Positions 35,924 to 45,453 of a stretch of DNA of 64,000 bases are shown here, piece by piece. The notes beneath the pieces are model-generated. The model was not told the origin of the DNA and made no database searches. It saw only the letters and a list, made by a program, of their open reading frames with translations. Origin of the DNA: Pseudolabrys sp. (lineage in GTDB: Bacteria; Pseudomonadota; Alphaproteobacteria; Rhizobiales; Xanthobacteraceae); assembly GCA_026125895.1 (NCBI GenBank), contig JAHCKG010000014.1, forward strand, positions 1 through 64,000, written 5' to 3'. Made by a program: the position numbers and the translations under genes. The number at the start of each line of letters is the position of its first letter. Position 1 is the stretch's first letter.

Positions 35924-36988
35924 TTACGGTATGCCCAGGAACTTGAAGGGCGTGGCGTCTTTGAAGTCAGCCGTCGCGTCGCCCGAAAAAGTGTGATCCT
36001 GGTTCGCGCCGAGGTCGAGCTCCTTCACTTTGCCGGTGTCCTTCGAAAAGTCGATCTTCTTGAGATCGACCCAGAACGTGTTCGGCGTCAGCGCTGACTC
36101 GAAGAAGTAGAGCTTGCGCTTGTGATCGACGACGGTGCGCCACCGCGTCGAAGAGATGTTAGGCTCGTCCGGCGTCGAGATGCCATAGGGCACCGAGGCG
36201 TTGCGGATCACGCTGAACACGGCGGCCAGCGCCAAATTGGGATTCTCGAATTTGGGCACGGCGTTGATATAGAACGAGGCGCGAGCGAAACGGTCCGCAG
36301 CGCGGTTGGTGCCGGGCAGCATCACGGTGCCGCCGATATCCTTCCAGTAGGCGTTCAGCGCCAGTTGCTGGTCGAATACCGGCGAGTTCGTCATCACCTG
36401 ATAGCTGCGGCTGTGATGGATGACGAGCTTACCGCCGATATATTCGAAGATCGCGCTGTCGCCGCTCGCATCCGAAAGTGACATGTGCAGCGTCGCGAGC
36501 AATTTCTGCCCCGGGACATTGTCGGTGACGATCGTGAAGGGTTCGTCCTTGAGCGCCGCGACCGCTTCGGCGACGGTGGCGAAGTTGTCGAGCGCGTATT
36601 GCGCCCAGGCGGCGATGGTCAATCCGGGTCTGCTGCCATCGAACTTTGGATAGTCGGATTCGACCAGCCAGAGGAGATTCGCGACGAGGCCCGCTTCGTT
36701 GACGCCGTCGGTGGTTGAGACGTCATAGCCCGAGACGACGACGCTGCCGTATTTCGACGTCCACTTGACAGTGTTGGCGCCGGTCTCGCCGCTGCGCGCC
36801 ATGCCGCGCGGGAAGATCCACAGGTTGGAGGTGATGTCGCTCTTCCAGTCCATCGACCGGGCCGTAATCACCATCCCGTCCGCGCCGAGATAGACGGCGC
36901 GGGTGCAGGCATCGGTGGCGATGGGGGCGAGCGCAACGGCGCCGGCGAGAATGCTGGCCAGCAGCGGCTTCACTTGAGGGCAGCGCAT
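35924..36988 (-). CDS. Exported linear-amide C-N hydrolase (choloylglycine hydrolase / penicillin V acylase family)
   Basis: 354 aa. Signal peptide (1-27, cleaved before C28), so cleavage exposes Cys28 as the N-terminal nucleophile of an Ntn hydrolase. Other catalytic residues in place: R44 and D47 (ITARSMDWKSD), an Asn in VMTNSPVFDQQL and a late Arg (SSTRWRTVVDH). The family cleaves linear amides: penicillin V, bile-acid conjugates or acyl-homoserine lactones. Periplasmic location makes a signal-degrading or beta-lactam role plausible, but unproved. Its ribosome site lies in a hairpin (36995-37014). Confidence 0.9.
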   Translation of the reverse strand: MRCPQVKPLLASILAGAVALAPIATDACTRAVYLGADGMVITARSMDWKSDITSNLWIFPRGMARSGETGANTVKWTSKYGSVVVSGYDVSTTDGVNEAGLVANLLWLVESDYPKFDGSRPGLTIAAWAQYALDNFATVAEAVAALKDEPFTIVTDNVPGQKLLATLHMSLSDASGDSAIFEYIGGKLVIHHSRSYQVMTNSPVFDQQLALNAYWKDIGGTVMLPGTNRAADRFARASFYINAVPKFENPNLALAAVFSVIRNASVPYGISTPDEPNISSTRWRTVVDHKRKLYFFESALTPNTFWVDLKKIDFSKDTGKVKELDLGANQDHTFSGDATADFKDATPFKFLGIP

Positions 36989-36994
36989 GGATAC

Positions 36995-37014
36995 CTCCTC
37001 AATGGTGAGGAGGA
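36995..37014 (-). promoter_or_regulatory. Hairpin sequestering the ribosome binding site of the C-N hydrolase
   Basis: 8-base perfect arms CCTCCTCA / TGAGGAGG with a 4-base loop. On the mRNA the TGAGGAGG arm is the Shine-Dalgarno, followed 5-6 bases later by the ATG at 36988. Confidence 0.6.
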
Positions 37015-37062
37015 GAGTATCGCGCCGCTGCCCTCAGAGTTGCTACCGTATCATGTTCATCT

Positions 37063-38028
37063 TTAATTGATCTTGATGTCCGCGGCCTTGATCACCGGGC
37101 CCCAGCGATCGACTTCGCCGTCGATGCGCTTGCGGAATTCCTCCGGCGACGAGCCGACCGGCGCCATGAGTTGCAGCGCAAGCTTGTCCTTGACCTCGGG
37201 CATCTTGATGATGGTGACGACGTCCTTGTTGATCGCATCGACGATCGGCTTGGGCGTGCCGCCGGGCGCGATGAGACCCATCCAGGCGTCGGCATCGACG
37301 TCGATGCCGCTCTCCTTGAGCGTCGGCAGGTCGGGCAGATAGGGCGAGCGCTCGGCGGTCGAGACGGCGAGCGTCTTGACCTTGTCGGCCTTGGCCTGCG
37401 CCATCACCGAGATCGCCGGCAGGCAGGCCATCTGCGCGTCGTTGCGGATCACCGCGGTCACCGCTTCCGGCGAGCTCTTGTAGGGGATGTGCACCAGCTT
37501 GACGCCGGCCTTGATGGCGAGCGCTTCCATGGCGAGGTGCGACAGCGAGCCGTTGCCGATCGAGGAGAAGTTGTACTTGCCCGGATTGGCCTTCATCAGC
37601 GCCACCAGGTCCTTCACCGAATTCACCTTGAGGTCGTTGTTGACCATCAGCACGCTCGGCTGGGTGATAAGCTGGGTGATCGGGGCGATGTCCTTCTTCG
37701 GATCGTACGGCAGCGACGAGAACAGCAGCGTGTTGATGGCGAGCGGCCCGCCGATCGACACGCCGATGGTCGAGCCATCCGGCGTCGCTTTGGCCACCGT
37801 GTCGGTGCCGGTGTTGCCGGAGGCGCCGGGCTTGTTTTCGACGATGAAGGTCGAGTTCGGATATTTCTTGCCGAGCTGGTCGGAAATGATGCGGGCCACG
37901 AGATCGGGCGTCGAGCCGGGGCCGAACGGCGCGATGATGCGCACGCTCTTCGGCGGCCAATCCTGCGCGTGAGCCGGCAGCGCCAGCGCGGCCAGCGCCA
38001 CCAGGCCGATTGCGATCCGTTTGAACAT
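37063..38028 (-). CDS. Tripartite tricarboxylate transporter substrate-binding protein (Bug family)
   Basis: 321 aa from the ATG at 38028 with a GGAGGAGA ribosome site. Signal peptide cleaved near PAHA-QD. Bug-family features: PPKSVRIIAPFGPGSTPDLV, then NKPGASGNTGTDTVAKATPDGSTIG, and PYKSSPEAVTAVI. Periplasmic high-affinity binding protein for carboxylates or related anions. No TctA/TctB membrane genes nearby, as is usual for many Bug proteins. An FAD oxidoreductase lies upstream on the same strand. Confidence 0.93.
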   Translation of the reverse strand: MFKRIAIGLVALAALALPAHAQDWPPKSVRIIAPFGPGSTPDLVARIISDQLGKKYPNSTFIVENKPGASGNTGTDTVAKATPDGSTIGVSIGGPLAINTLLFSSLPYDPKKDIAPITQLITQPSVLMVNNDLKVNSVKDLVALMKANPGKYNFSSIGNGSLSHLAMEALAIKAGVKLVHIPYKSSPEAVTAVIRNDAQMACLPAISVMAQAKADKVKTLAVSTAERSPYLPDLPTLKESGIDVDADAWMGLIAPGGTPKPIVDAINKDVVTIIKMPEVKDKLALQLMAPVGSSPEEFRKRIDGEVDRWGPVIKAADIKIN

Positions 38029-38094
38029 CGAAGTCTCCTCCACGTGGTTTCTTGAGCGTCCTGTTGAAGAATAGCGTCGGGTGGGTCGTAATGA

Positions 38095-39468
38095 TCAGGC
38101 AGCGTCGCGTCCGAGATAGGCGCCGTCGCGCGCCAAAGTCTCCTGCAACTGCGCGACCGGAATATCCCCATTGCCGCCATTGCCGGCAAGCGAAAGGTGC
38201 GCCGCGGTGCCTGCGGCCTGGCCCATGACGAAACAGCCGCCGGAAACGCGCGCCGCCGATTGCCCTTCATGCGTCATCGAGGCGCAGCGGCCGGCGACCA
38301 TCAAATTGTCAAAGGCGCCGCCTTGCGCGTTGACCGCCACAAGCATGCGGTAGGGTAGGTGGTTGAAGCCGCACGAGCCTTCCGGCTGCCAGCGCCAGAT
38401 CACGTCGCCGGCGGCGTGGTTCTCGATGGGCCAGCCATTGACGCCGATGCTGTCGTCGAACGAGGCGCAGGTGAGCACGTCGTCGGCGGTGAGCTGGTAG
38501 AGCCCGGTGACGCGCCGCGTCTCGCGCACGCCGAGCTGCGGCGGGATATCGACGACATAGGCGTCGGCGAAGCCGGGCGCCTCGCGGCGCAGGAACTCGA
38601 AGAACGCGATCGCCTGCTTGCGGCCTTCGATTTCGCCGGCGCTGAATTCGCCGGCGTCGGTGGCATCGACGGCGCGGCCTTGCGCGTTCTTCACCTGCGT
38701 GACGTTCACACGCCATTCGCTGGAATGCTTCATCGGCCGGACGATGGCGCCCTTGCGCGGGAATTTGACGCCGCGCTTCTCGGCCTCATCCATCAACGCC
38801 GGAATGCTGCGCCATGCTTCGCCCGCGGCGGCGGCATCGACATTGTTCACGCGGAACATGGTTGTCGGGTACAGCATGTTGCCGTGCTCGTCGCCTTTCT
38901 CGAACCGGGCGCCGGCAAAAGCGGCAAGATCGCCGTCGCCGGAGCAGTCGATGAAGGAGCGCGCCAGCACGGCGCCGCGGCCGGACTTGTCCTCGATCAG
39001 CAACGCCTTGATGCGCGTGTCGCTGTCCATCACGACGCCGACGGCAAGCGCGTGGAAGCGGATATCGACCTTGTGTGCCAGTAGCAGATCGTCGGCGGCG
39101 CATTTGAACGCCGCGGTGTCGTAGGCTTGCGCCGCGATCCTGCCGAGCACCATGTGCGGCGCGTTGAGCCCGCCGAGCCTGTCGATGCGGCCGAGCAGGT
39201 CGTCGGCGACGCCGTGCACGACCTGGCGGATGTCGCCGTGCACATTGGCATGCAGGCCGCAGAAATTGGTGACGCCGGCGGCGGTGCCCATGCCGCCGAG
39301 AAACCCGTAGCGCTCGATCAGCAGCACGCGGCGGCCATGCTGTCCCGCTGCGGCCGCGGCGGCGAGTCCGGCCGGTCCGCCGCCCAGCACCACGACGTCA
39401 TACTCGCCGATCACCGGCGTCTGCCGCGGCGGTTCGGTGATGGTGGAAGAGCTTGTGGGCATTGGCAT
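38095..39468 (-). CDS. FAD-dependent oxidoreductase
   Basis: 457 aa from ATG 39468 (MPMPTSSS). Dinucleotide-binding GGGPAGLAAAAAAGQHGRRV near residues 29-48 and IERYGFLGGMGTAAGVTNF, typical of the FAD-dependent PF12831 family. Central IDCSGDGDLAAFAGA and C-terminal LMVAGRCASMTHEGQSAARV complete the fold. Substrate unknown. Pairing with a Bug binding protein hints that it oxidises the imported compound. The start at 39504 would add 12 residues. Confidence 0.9.
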   Translation of the reverse strand: MPMPTSSSTITEPPRQTPVIGEYDVVVLGGGPAGLAAAAAAGQHGRRVLLIERYGFLGGMGTAAGVTNFCGLHANVHGDIRQVVHGVADDLLGRIDRLGGLNAPHMVLGRIAAQAYDTAAFKCAADDLLLAHKVDIRFHALAVGVVMDSDTRIKALLIEDKSGRGAVLARSFIDCSGDGDLAAFAGARFEKGDEHGNMLYPTTMFRVNNVDAAAAGEAWRSIPALMDEAEKRGVKFPRKGAIVRPMKHSSEWRVNVTQVKNAQGRAVDATDAGEFSAGEIEGRKQAIAFFEFLRREAPGFADAYVVDIPPQLGVRETRRVTGLYQLTADDVLTCASFDDSIGVNGWPIENHAAGDVIWRWQPEGSCGFNHLPYRMLVAVNAQGGAFDNLMVAGRCASMTHEGQSAARVSGGCFVMGQAAGTAAHLSLAGNGGNGDIPVAQLQETLARDGAYLGRDAA

Positions 39469-39562
39469 ATTTCCGGCGTTTGCAGTGCGGTATTCGGCTT
39501 GCATTGCAAGCCTCTATCGCCTCTACTGCGCCGCCGAATGACGCGCAAGACCGGGTGACGCA

Positions 39563-40144
39563 ATGGGCTTGATTGTACTGATCGCCGGGCTGGCGATCTT
39601 CCACGCCTCGCATCTGTTCGTGCGGCGGCGCGCCGCGCGCGCGGCTGCGATCGAGCGTCTCGGCACGAGCGGCTATCGCATCGCGTTCTCGGTCGTCTCA
39701 ATCCTCGGCCTCGCGATGATCGTCTGGGGCTTCGGTCATTATCGCGCGACCGGCTGGATCGACGTCTGGTATCCGCCGGCCTTCATGCGCCACATCACCG
39801 AACTGCTGATGCTGTTTGCATCGGTGTTCCTCGTCGCCGCCTTCATCCCGAGCCACATCACTTTGAGGCTCAAGCATCCGATGCTGGCCTCGGTGAAGAC
39901 CTGGGCGCTCGCGCATCTGCTGGCGAACGGCGACCTCGGCTCGATCCTGCTGTTCGGCTCGTTCCTCGCCTGGGGCGTCATCGCGCGCATCGCGGCCAAG
40001 AGGGACGGCGAGGTTGCCACACCGGTTGCGCCGTCCGGCTACGTCAATGACATCCTCGTCGTCGTCATCGGCCTGGCGCTGTATCTCGCGCTCGGCTTCC
40101 TCTTCCATCCCTATCTCATCGGCGTGCCGGTGTTCACGAGATAG
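39563..40144 (+). CDS. NnrU family membrane protein
   Basis: 193 aa, five to six transmembrane helices. NnrU-like pattern LAIFHASHLFVRRRAARAAA and HPMLASVKTWALAHLLANGD, then LGSILLFGSFLAWGVIARI. NnrU is linked to nitric-oxide/denitrification and is related to isoprenoid-isomerase-like membrane enzymes, but no denitrification genes are nearby. 33 bases before panB. Confidence 0.9.
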   Translation: MGLIVLIAGLAIFHASHLFVRRRAARAAAIERLGTSGYRIAFSVVSILGLAMIVWGFGHYRATGWIDVWYPPAFMRHITELLMLFASVFLVAAFIPSHITLRLKHPMLASVKTWALAHLLANGDLGSILLFGSFLAWGVIARIAAKRDGEVATPVAPSGYVNDILVVVIGLALYLALGFLFHPYLIGVPVFTR

Positions 40145-40177
40145 AGCGTTACCGCGTCAACTGCCCGGGAGACCAAC

Positions 40178-40999
40178 GTGTCGGTTCAGGAACAAATCAA
40201 GCGCTTCACCGCGCCGGACATTCGCGCGCGCAAGGGCGCCGAGCCCATCGTCATGCTGACGTCCTACCACGCGCACACCGCGCGGCTCGCCGACAAATAT
40301 TGCGACATCATCCTCGTCGGCGACTCGCTCGGCATGGTGATGCACGGGCTCGAGACCACCGTGCCGGTGACGCTCGACATGATGATCCTGCAGGGCCACG
40401 CCGTGATGCGCGGCTCGGCGCGCGCACTCGTCGTGGTGGACATGCCGTTCGGTTCCTACGAGGCGTCGAAGGAACAGGCCTTCATGAGCGCGGCGCGCGT
40501 CATGAAGGAGACCGGCTGCGGCGCCATCAAGATGGAAGGCGGCGCGCGCATGGCGGAGACCATCCGCTTCCTCGTCGAGCGCGGCGTGCCGGTGATGGCG
40601 CATGTCGGCCTGACGCCGCAGTCGATCAACACCATCGGCTCGTTCCGCGCACAGGGGCGCGACGAGACCGACTGGGCGCCGATCGAGCAGGATGCGCTCG
40701 CCGTCGCACAGGCCGGCGCCTTCTCGGTGGTGCTCGAAGCGATCGCCGAGCCGCTGGCGCGCAAGATCACCGAGGCGGTGGCGATCCCGACCATCGGCAT
40801 CGGCGCCTCGGTCGCCTGCGACGGCCAGGTGCTGGTGATGGAGGATATGCTGGGGCTGACGCCGCGGGTGCCGAAATTCGTCAAGCGCTTCGGCGATCTC
40901 GGCCCCGGCATCGAGAAGGCGATGGCCGACTACGCCGCCGAGGTACGGGCGCGCACCTTCCCGGCGCCCGAGCACACCTATCCGATGAAAAAGAAGTAG
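40178..40999 (+). CDS. panB: 3-methyl-2-oxobutanoate hydroxymethyltransferase
   Basis: 273 aa, GTG start with GGGAGA ahead. First committed step of pantothenate synthesis: transfers a hydroxymethyl group from 5,10-methylene-THF to alpha-ketoisovalerate. Conserved [29 protein letters not shown] (metal-binding Asp), [24 protein letters not shown] and the catalytic-glutamate region [11 protein letters not shown]. No panC next to it. A palindromic repeat follows. Confidence 0.97.
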   Translation: MSVQEQIKRFTAPDIRARKGAEPIVMLTSYHAHTARLADKYCDIILVGDSLGMVMHGLETTVPVTLDMMILQGHAVMRGSARALVVVDMPFGSYEASKEQAFMSAARVMKETGCGAIKMEGGARMAETIRFLVERGVPVMAHVGLTPQSINTIGSFRAQGRDETDWAPIEQDALAVAQAGAFSVVLEAIAEPLARKITEAVAIPTIGIGASVACDGQVLVMEDMLGLTPRVPKFVKRFGDLGPGIEKAMADYAAEVRARTFPAPEHTYPMKKK

Positions 41000-41016
41000 C
41001 GGCAGCGCGCGAGACC

Positions 41017-41089
41017 TGTAGCCCGGGTGGAGCGAAGCGGAATCCGGGACCACGCTCCCCGGGTTACGCTGCGTTTCACCCGGGCTACA
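41017..41089. repeat. GC-rich palindromic repeat, copy 2 (CCCGGG class)
   Basis: Terminal 13-base arms TGTAGCCCGGGTG (41017-41029) and CACCCGGGCTACA (41077-41089) are exact inverses. The first half matches, inverted, the repeat at 7381-7420. May act as the panB terminator. Confidence 0.8.
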
Positions 41090-41237
41090 GCCGTGAGGAT
41101 GAGGCAAGTGGGGCGCTAACCCCCTGAATCTCAAGGCTTGTCGCCGTGCTTTTTGCCTTGCGGCCGCCATATCGTTAGGTTACGCCGCCTTCGGCCCGGC
41201 AGGGGCGGGGGTCTGTGATTACGGCTGGGAGCCTTAA

Positions 41238-41933
41238 GTGGCTGATATTTTTAACGAAGTTGACGAGGAAGTCCGGCGCGAGCGCCTCAAGGCGTTCTGG
41301 GACCGCTACAGCATTTTCATCATCGGCCTGGCCGTATTGATCGTCGCCGGCATCGGCGGCTGGCGCGCCTATGAATATTACACGGCGCAGAAGGCGGCCG
41401 CCGCCGGCGCGGGCTTCGAGCAGGCCGTGACGCTGAGCGAGCAGGGCAAGCACGAGGAAGCCGAGAAGGCCTTCGCCAAGGTCGTGGCCGAAGCGCCGCA
41501 TGGTTACGCCGTGCTCGCCCGTTTCCGCGAGGCGGCCGAACTGGCGCAGGCCAACCCGGGCAAGCCGGCGGATGCCGTCAAGGCCTATGACGCGCTCGCC
41601 GCCGATGCTTCGCTCGGGCAGACCTGGCAGGATCTCGCGGCCGTGCGCGCCGGCCTGTTGCTCGCCGGCACCGCGCCGCTTGCCGAGGTGAAGAGCCGGC
41701 TCGAACCGATCGCCGGGCCCGACCGGCCTTATCGTCACACCGCACGCGAACTGCTGGCGCTGTCGGCCTGGCACGACAAGAACGTGGCGGAGGCCAAGCG
41801 CTATATCGAGATGCTCACCGCCGATGGCCAGACGCCGCCCGGCGCGCGTCAGCGGATGGATGTGCTCAGCGCGCTGATTGCCGGTGAAGGCAAGGCGACC
41901 GAAGCCAAGCCCGACGACGGCAAGAAAGGTTGA
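41238..41933 (+). CDS. YfgM-like tetratricopeptide membrane protein
   Basis: 231 aa, GTG start. Cytosolic N-terminus (about 1-25), one transmembrane helix (FIIGLAVLIVAGIGGWRAY, about 27-45) and a periplasmic TPR-like domain (TLSEQGKHEEAEKAFAKVVA; DAVKAYDALAADASLGQ). YfgM-type proteins work with the Sec machinery and periplasmic chaperones. As in E. coli it lies just upstream of an envelope lipoprotein position and der. Confidence 0.9.
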   Translation: MADIFNEVDEEVRRERLKAFWDRYSIFIIGLAVLIVAGIGGWRAYEYYTAQKAAAAGAGFEQAVTLSEQGKHEEAEKAFAKVVAEAPHGYAVLARFREAAELAQANPGKPADAVKAYDALAADASLGQTWQDLAAVRAGLLLAGTAPLAEVKSRLEPIAGPDRPYRHTARELLALSAWHDKNVAEAKRYIEMLTADGQTPPGARQRMDVLSALIAGEGKATEAKPDDGKKG

Positions 41934-41944
41934 GGACGAAGCCG

Positions 41945-42481
41945 ATGCGAAACCTGCGACGCATCGTTTTGTGGGCTGTGCTGGTCGGCGCAACGCCGAT
42001 GATTGCCGGCTGCGCCAATTTCGATCCGGATAATCTCGACATCTTCGGCCTCAACGAGAAGAAGAAGCTGCCGGGCCAGCGCGAGGACTTGTTCCCCGGC
42101 GGCGTGCCGGGCGTGACACAGGGCATTCCGCCGGAATATCGCAAGGGCGCGCAGGAAGCGCCGGACGCCGGTTACAACGTGCCGGCCGAGCCGGGCACGC
42201 GCGCTGCCGCGGCCGCCAGCACACCGGCCGCCGAGCCGGAAAAGCCGAAGGCGAAGCCGAAGCCCAAGCCGCGCCAGGCGGCGCGGCCCAAGCCGACACG
42301 CATCGAAGCCGCCCCGGCGCAGGCTGCGCCGACGCAGCCGGTCCAGGCGCAGCCGGCCCCGGCACCCGCCGCACAGCAGCCGGCGGCGAGCTCGGGCTGG
42401 CCCGCACCCGCGCCAAGCGGCGGCTCGTCGTCGAGCTCAGCATGGCCGGCGCCGCAGCCATCCGGTACCTTCCAGCGCTGA
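41945..42481 (+). CDS. Proline/alanine-rich outer-membrane-type lipoprotein
   Basis: 178 aa from ATG 41945. Signal peptide ending in a lipobox (PMIAGC, about residues 18-23), then a conserved-looking N-domain (FDPDNLDIFGLNEKKKLPGQ; LFPGGVPGVTQGIPPEYRKG) and about 100 residues low in complexity, rich in Pro, Ala, Lys and Ser. It occupies the place where many relatives carry bamB between yfgM and der, but has no beta-propeller. Probably a periplasm-spanning anchored lipoprotein; function unknown. Confidence 0.8.
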   Translation: MRNLRRIVLWAVLVGATPMIAGCANFDPDNLDIFGLNEKKKLPGQREDLFPGGVPGVTQGIPPEYRKGAQEAPDAGYNVPAEPGTRAAAAASTPAAEPEKPKAKPKPKPRQAARPKPTRIEAAPAQAAPTQPVQAQPAPAPAAQQPAASSGWPAPAPSGGSSSSSAWPAPQPSGTFQR

Positions 42482-42529
42482 TGGCGCGGCCCGCGTGAGG
42501 GCCGTGCGTCGCGCGCAGAACGGCTTCTC

Positions 42530-43891
42530 ATGAGCTTCATCGTCGCCATTGTCGGCCGGCCCAATGTCGGCAAATCGACCCTGTTCAACCGGCTGGTCGG
42601 CCGGCGCGTGGCGCTGGTCGATGACCGGCCGGGCGTGACGCGCGATCGCCGTGAAGGCGAGGCGCGCCTCGGCGATCTCGACTTCACCGTGATCGACACG
42701 GCGGGCTTCGAGCAATCCGGCGCCGAGACCTTGACCGGCCGCATGCGCGCGCAAACCGAAATGGCGATCGAGCAGGCCGACGCCGTGTTCTTCGTCATGG
42801 ATGCGCGCGCCGGCGCGCTGCCGGACGATCGCGCCTTCGCGCAACTGGTGCGCAAGTCCGGCAAGCCGGCGGTGCTGATCGCCAACAAGATGGAAGGCAA
42901 AGCCGGCGAATCCGGACGGCTCGACGCGTATTCGCTCGGTCTCGGCGAACCCATTCCGATATCGGCCGAACACAACGAAGGCCTGCCGGATCTCTACGAC
43001 GCGCTGCGCAAGGCGCTGCCGGAGAAGACCGCCGAGGCGATCGAGCGCGTCAAGGATACTGGGCCGCATCCGATCCGCGTCGCCATTGTCGGCCGCCCGA
43101 ACGCCGGCAAGTCCACCTTGATCAATCGCCTGATCGGCCAGGAGCGTCTGCTGACGTCGCCGGAAGCCGGTACGACGCGCGATTCCATCGCCGTCGATCT
43201 CGACTGGCAGGGCCAGAAATTCCAGATCCACGACACCGCCGGCCTGCGCCGCCGCTCGCGCATCGAGGAGAAGATCGAGAAGCTGTCGGTGAGCGAGACG
43301 CTCAACGCCGTGCGCTTTGCCGAAGTCGTCGTTGTGCTGCTCGATGTCGAGAACGCCTTCGAGGAGCAGGACCAGAAGATCGCCGACCTGATCGAAAGCG
43401 AAGGCCGTGCCGTCGTCATCGCCGTCAACAAATGGGATCTCAAGGAGCGCGCGCCGGGCGATATATCGCGGTTGCGTGAGCGCGCGCGCGAGAAGCTGAT
43501 GCAGTTGCCGGAGGTGCCGCTGGTCGCGGTCTCGGCGCTGACGGGCGAGGGGCTCGACCGCCTGATGCAGGCGATCGTCGACGCCTACGCGGTGTGGAAC
43601 AAGCGCATCCCGACCAGCGCGCTCAATCGCTGGTTCGAGGATGCGGTGTCGGCGCATCCGCCGCCGGCGGTGTCGGGGCGGCGGCTGCGCCTCAACTACA
43701 TCACGCAGGCCAAATCACGGCCGCCGAGCTTCGTCGTGTTCTGCACGCGCGCCGACGCGGTGCCTGACGCCTACAAGCGTTATCTGACCAACTCGCTGCG
43801 CGAGGCGTTCGAGATGCCCGGCACGCCGGTGCGTCTGATGCTGCGCGAGAAGGCCAACCCGTTCGAAGGCCGAGCCAAGCGGAAGCATTGA
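42530..43891 (+). CDS. der: Ribosome biogenesis GTPase Der (EngA)
   Basis: 453 aa. Two consecutive GTPase domains for 50S subunit maturation: first P-loop GRPNVGKS at 9-16 with NKMEG; second P-loop GRPNAGKS near 188-195 with NKWD near 300-303. A C-terminal KH-like domain (about 355-445) ends [15 protein letters not shown]. Essential. Convergent with an MFS exporter whose stop is adjacent. Confidence 0.97.
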   Translation: MSFIVAIVGRPNVGKSTLFNRLVGRRVALVDDRPGVTRDRREGEARLGDLDFTVIDTAGFEQSGAETLTGRMRAQTEMAIEQADAVFFVMDARAGALPDDRAFAQLVRKSGKPAVLIANKMEGKAGESGRLDAYSLGLGEPIPISAEHNEGLPDLYDALRKALPEKTAEAIERVKDTGPHPIRVAIVGRPNAGKSTLINRLIGQERLLTSPEAGTTRDSIAVDLDWQGQKFQIHDTAGLRRRSRIEEKIEKLSVSETLNAVRFAEVVVVLLDVENAFEEQDQKIADLIESEGRAVVIAVNKWDLKERAPGDISRLRERAREKLMQLPEVPLVAVSALTGEGLDRLMQAIVDAYAVWNKRIPTSALNRWFEDAVSAHPPPAVSGRRLRLNYITQAKSRPPSFVVFCTRADAVPDAYKRYLTNSLREAFEMPGTPVRLMLREKANPFEGRAKRKH

Positions 43892-45331
43892 TCAGTTGTG
43901 CTTGCGCGCCTCGGTACGCGGCACGGTGAACGCGATGGTCGCCGCGCCGCCGAGGCACAGCGCACCCGCGATGCCGAGCCCGAGCGCATAACCTGCACTG
44001 AGCGAGCCGACGCCGGCGGCCATGGCGATGCCCGCAAGCTGCGCCACGCGGCTCGCCGCATTGTTGACGCCGGAAGCGAGCCCTTCGTCGCTGTCATCGA
44101 CGCTAGACAGCACCGAGGCCGTCAGCGGCGTGATCAGCACGGCGAAGGCGATGCCGAGCAGCATTATCGGCGCGATGACGCCCCAGATCATCGACAGCTC
44201 GCGCCCCAGCGCCAGCCAGACGAAGGCAAGCGCGGCGCCGACAGGCCCGATGATGAGCATGGTGCGCGCGCCGATCTTGTCCGCCGCGGCGCCGAGAGGG
44301 CGCGACAGCACGCCGACGCCGAGAGTGAACGGCAGCAGTGCCGCGCCGGCAGCGGCCGGCGAGAGACCGCGCTGGTCGATGAGATTGAACGGCAGCAGGA
44401 AGAACATCAGCGCCAGGCCCCAGTAGATCAGCAGCGTCGCGACGTTGAGGCCGACGAAAGGCCGGTTGCCGGCGAGGCGAGGCGGCGTCATCGGCTGTGC
44501 CGCCCGGCGTTCCCAGAAGCCGTAAGCGACAAAGCCGGCGACAGCGGCGGTGAGCGCCACGATAATCGGCAGCGCCGACGATCCGGCGGCGTCTTTCTGC
44601 TGCTCGCCGATGGCGCTCAGGCCCCAGGCCAGTGCGCCGAGCGCGGCGGCGATCAGCACGGCGCCGGTCATGTCGAAGCCGCGCGCTTCGCGCTTGTCCG
44701 GCGGCGCGAAGGCATAGAGCAATGCGACGGCCGCGATGGCGATCGGCGGATTGATCCAGAACACGGCCTGCCAGCCGAAGGTTTCGGTCAGCCAGCCGCC
44801 GAGCACGGGGCCGCCCGCGGTGGTCAGGGCGGACGCAGCCGCCCACACGCCGACGGCGCGATTGCGTTCGTCCTTGGGATAGGTCGCGCCGATGAGGGCG
44901 AGGCTTGCCGGCGTCAGCAGCGCGGCGCCGATGCCCTGCACGGCGCGCGCGGCGATCAGCCAGCCGATGCCGGAGGCGAGCGCGCACGCGATCGACGCCA
45001 AAGCGAAGATCAGACAGCCGAGCGTCAGGATGCGCGCCTTGCCATAGCGGTCGGCGAGCGCGCCGCCGATCAAAGTCAGCGCGGCCAGCGCCAGCACGTA
45101 GCCGTTGAGCACCCATTGCACCGACGTGAGATCGGCGCCTAGGCTGGCGCGCAGCGCCGGCAGCGCCACCGTGAGCGCCGAGCCGTCGATGAAAGCCATC
45201 GCCGAGGCGAGCACGCAACCGGCGAGCACCGCGGTGCGCCGCCGCGGCGCGATCTCACGGCCGGCGGCGCGCGGGCAGGCTTCGGCGCCGATGACGCCGC
45301 GGCAACTGGGTTCCACGAAAGGCTGGGCCAT
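43892..45331 (-). CDS. MFS drug exporter (DHA2/EmrB-QacA type)
   Basis: 479 aa from the ATG at 45331, which has AAAGGAG upstream; the frame continues to 45421 without support. Fourteen predicted transmembrane helices. Motif A-like GGALADRYGKARIL, motif C-like ALTTAGGPVLGGWLTETFGW and a helix-1 D of AFIDGSALTVALPAL typical of DHA2. Exports drugs or organic solutes with proton antiport; substrate unknown. No membrane-fusion partner is adjacent. Confidence 0.92.
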   Translation of the reverse strand: MAQPFVEPSCRGVIGAEACPRAAGREIAPRRRTAVLAGCVLASAMAFIDGSALTVALPALRASLGADLTSVQWVLNGYVLALAALTLIGGALADRYGKARILTLGCLIFALASIACALASGIGWLIAARAVQGIGAALLTPASLALIGATYPKDERNRAVGVWAAASALTTAGGPVLGGWLTETFGWQAVFWINPPIAIAAVALLYAFAPPDKREARGFDMTGAVLIAAALGALAWGLSAIGEQQKDAAGSSALPIIVALTAAVAGFVAYGFWERRAAQPMTPPRLAGNRPFVGLNVATLLIYWGLALMFFLLPFNLIDQRGLSPAAAGAALLPFTLGVGVLSRPLGAAADKIGARTMLIIGPVGAALAFVWLALGRELSMIWGVIAPIMLLGIAFAVLITPLTASVLSSVDDSDEGLASGVNNAASRVAQLAGIAMAAGVGSLSAGYALGLGIAGALCLGGAATIAFTVPRTEARKHN

Positions 45332-45453
45332 CCGGCGCGCTCCTTTCGTCGGAGATAGCGACAGCGGTCGTCGTCTGCGAGTCTTGAAGGCCAGGCGAAG
45401 CGGGAGGGCTCTTTGCTTCACCCTCCCACTCCAGGGGAGCGTGAACGGAAAAT

